A stretch of 64,000 bases of DNA from Streptomyces sp. V3I7 (GTDB lineage Bacteria > Actinomycetota > Actinomycetes > Streptomycetales > Streptomycetaceae): assembly GCF_030817495.1 (NCBI RefSeq), contig NZ_JAUSZK010000001.1, positions 2,211,001 through 2,275,000 on the forward strand, written 5' to 3'. Within the stretch, counting starts at the first letter, position 1. Every line of letters begins with the position of its first letter. The notes beneath the pieces are model-generated. The model did no database searches. It was not told the DNA's origin and was given only the letters and a program-made list of their open reading frames with translations. Positions 63,901-64,000 of this stretch are shown here, piece after piece. The position numbers were made by a program, and so were the translations under genes.

Positions 63901-64000
63901 CGCGCGTGAGGAGGGAACTCGGGCTGCCCGCGGGCAAGAAGGTCGTGCTGTACGCGCCGACCTGGCGCGACGACCAGTCGCACAGCGCCGGCCAGTACCT
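60921..64000 (+). CDS. Second bifunctional GT2 / CDP-glycerol glycerophosphotransferase-type enzyme (partial)
   Basis: An open frame from ATG 60921 to the edge of the window (1,026 codons seen, no stop). The N-terminal GT2 domain has LSVIVPIYNVERYLPACLDS, LMVDDGSPDGSAAI and FVDSDDVIPPDAY. A long middle part (about residues 340-790) is not found in the preceding enzyme and looks like beta-sandwich domains (VSWADGKLVLSGHAWIDKIG; FRLLPSVEGGVLKLRVERV). The phosphotransferase part begins near 830 with VFYLSYNGKQFSDSPRAMYE and includes VETWHGTMLKKIGHD (catalytic His near 917) and VVLYAPTWRDDQSHS. Same strand and 25 bases after its sister gene, so one operon. Confidence 0.88.
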   Translation, partial: MAPRLSVIVPIYNVERYLPACLDSLAAQTFRDLEVLMVDDGSPDGSAAIAEAYAARDSRFRLIRKENAGLGAARNTGIAHLAAEAEFLTFVDSDDVIPPDAYRLMVASLDETGSDFATGNVFHLKGEKSWQVPLLKMLAGREARQRTHISRYGRLVADRIACNKVFRRDFWDKHGLAFPESRLYEDTPVTMRAHYLAEAVDVISEPCYYWRLREGESAPSITQRRTDPAGVRDRTTSVLEISTFLAEQPGETFARLKREYDSRVLMDDLRLFLNVVPDGDEEYRAEFLRSANRFLDHIDPEVVMALPAQLRVQWLLVRKHRLDELITLLAGQRRKEAVEVSGLVRKYAAFPSLAGTDLGIPRRALRIDQDLEMRAPLQEVSWADGKLVLSGHAWIDKIGLPSRRSSVKVLQLRKDRSRRRLLLPVRNTERPGRTTDSGQDRYNYDWSGWEATLDPARLRKGGAWQEGLWHVGLGLYASGLIRRAPVQSSGGAACNFPPYHWLSPDFRLLPSVEGGVLKLRVERVRALVTGHALEGDRLRVTGEIKVPLADGERVVLRVKNQKGAQVHEFPVTVTEEDGTRRFSAEVPVADVALLFHEGVAAKAQPESRTWSTALVATDAGGRERQFSTVLREGLADTRFNLPASLGEQAEGCELAVVGGHNGYLKLAGRTRRALIEHIGLRDGLITLTARTDPRLTGSRFLLRPRNRFEERFVEPQWGEDGRFEVAFDPSVLGGGGNVPLRAGRWNLFLRPADGESADVPFVTDRLAADQFPLRAELGGRLYLLENRWADFPQLNCRSELSDLERGPYRQRQLRAEVYEPLRREPLKDQVFYLSYNGKQFSDSPRAMYEELVRRGCDLKHLWAVRDGQVLLPEGVEPVRMWGREWYEALASSRYIVTNGHLPDWIERRPGQVIVETWHGTMLKKIGHDIDTLHFDRRYQEKLALEAKQWSLLVSSNRFSTPILQRAFSYDGEILEAGYPRNDYLYAADGDRIAARVRRELGLPAGKKVVLYAPTWRDDQSHSAGQY

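Overview
The window is a stretch of high-GC actinobacterial chromosome, almost certainly Streptomyces. The evidence is the extreme third-position GC of nearly every gene, frequent GTG starts, ATGA-type gene overlaps, a CIRCE-controlled hrcA-dnaJ pair, and a gene order (ybeY-phoH ... rnz ... rsmE ... dnaJ-hrcA ... hemW ... lepA-rpsT-holA-comEC-comEA ... leuS ... rsfS-nadD ... proA-proB) that, from memory, is the conserved core order of Streptomyces coelicolor. No phage, integrase, complete IS or CRISPR array is visible.

Layout. 1-7.1 kb: the end of a probable transporter, then a minus-strand run of housekeeping genes (MmcQ-like, CBS-domain membrane protein, YbeY, PhoH, PfkB kinase, adenosine deaminase, RNase Z, HIT protein). 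7.3-10.5 kb: a tricorn-type S41 peptidase with an apparent one-base frameshift. 10.5-15.4 kb: lipoprotein, RsmE, nitronate monooxygenase, DnaJ, HrcA and its CIRCE operator. 15.5-17.1 kb: two plus-strand genes (MBL-fold, DUF3097). 17-22.7 kb: a possible small peptide gene, HemW, a SpoIIE/RsbU-type phosphatase and an acyl-CoA ligase. 23-31.2 kb: LepA, S20, HolA, an RraB-like small protein, ComEC and ComEA. 31.2-36.1 kb: DegV, a coiled-coil membrane protein, LeuS and its leucine-peptide attenuator. 36.3-39.2 kb: a haem membrane protein and a NuoF-like flavoprotein. 39.2-44 kb: three identical tRNA-Ala(GGC) genes, a GT87 membrane glycosyltransferase, two mini zinc-ribbon genes and a divergent regulator/efflux pair. 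44-54.6 kb: phosphatase-RsfS, a degenerate LCP-like protein, NadD, an M48 protease, two related membrane proteins and proA/proB. 54.9-64 kb: an envelope polymer cluster with three CDP-glycerol-transferase-type enzymes and GalE; the last gene runs off the window.

The right third looks devoted to the cell envelope: the LCP-like protein, the membrane-anchored transferase and the two bifunctional GT2/phosphotransferases would fit synthesis and attachment of a teichoic-acid-like wall polymer. The most interesting non-coding features are the leuS attenuator, a 39-bp palindromic repeat inserted in frame in the adenosine deaminase gene and reused inside two other repeats, a 224-bp MITE whose first bases form a gene's stop codon, and two adjoining minisatellites upstream of comEC. 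Several genes carry single-base frame problems in G/C runs; these may be real or sequencing errors, and the sequence alone cannot tell.
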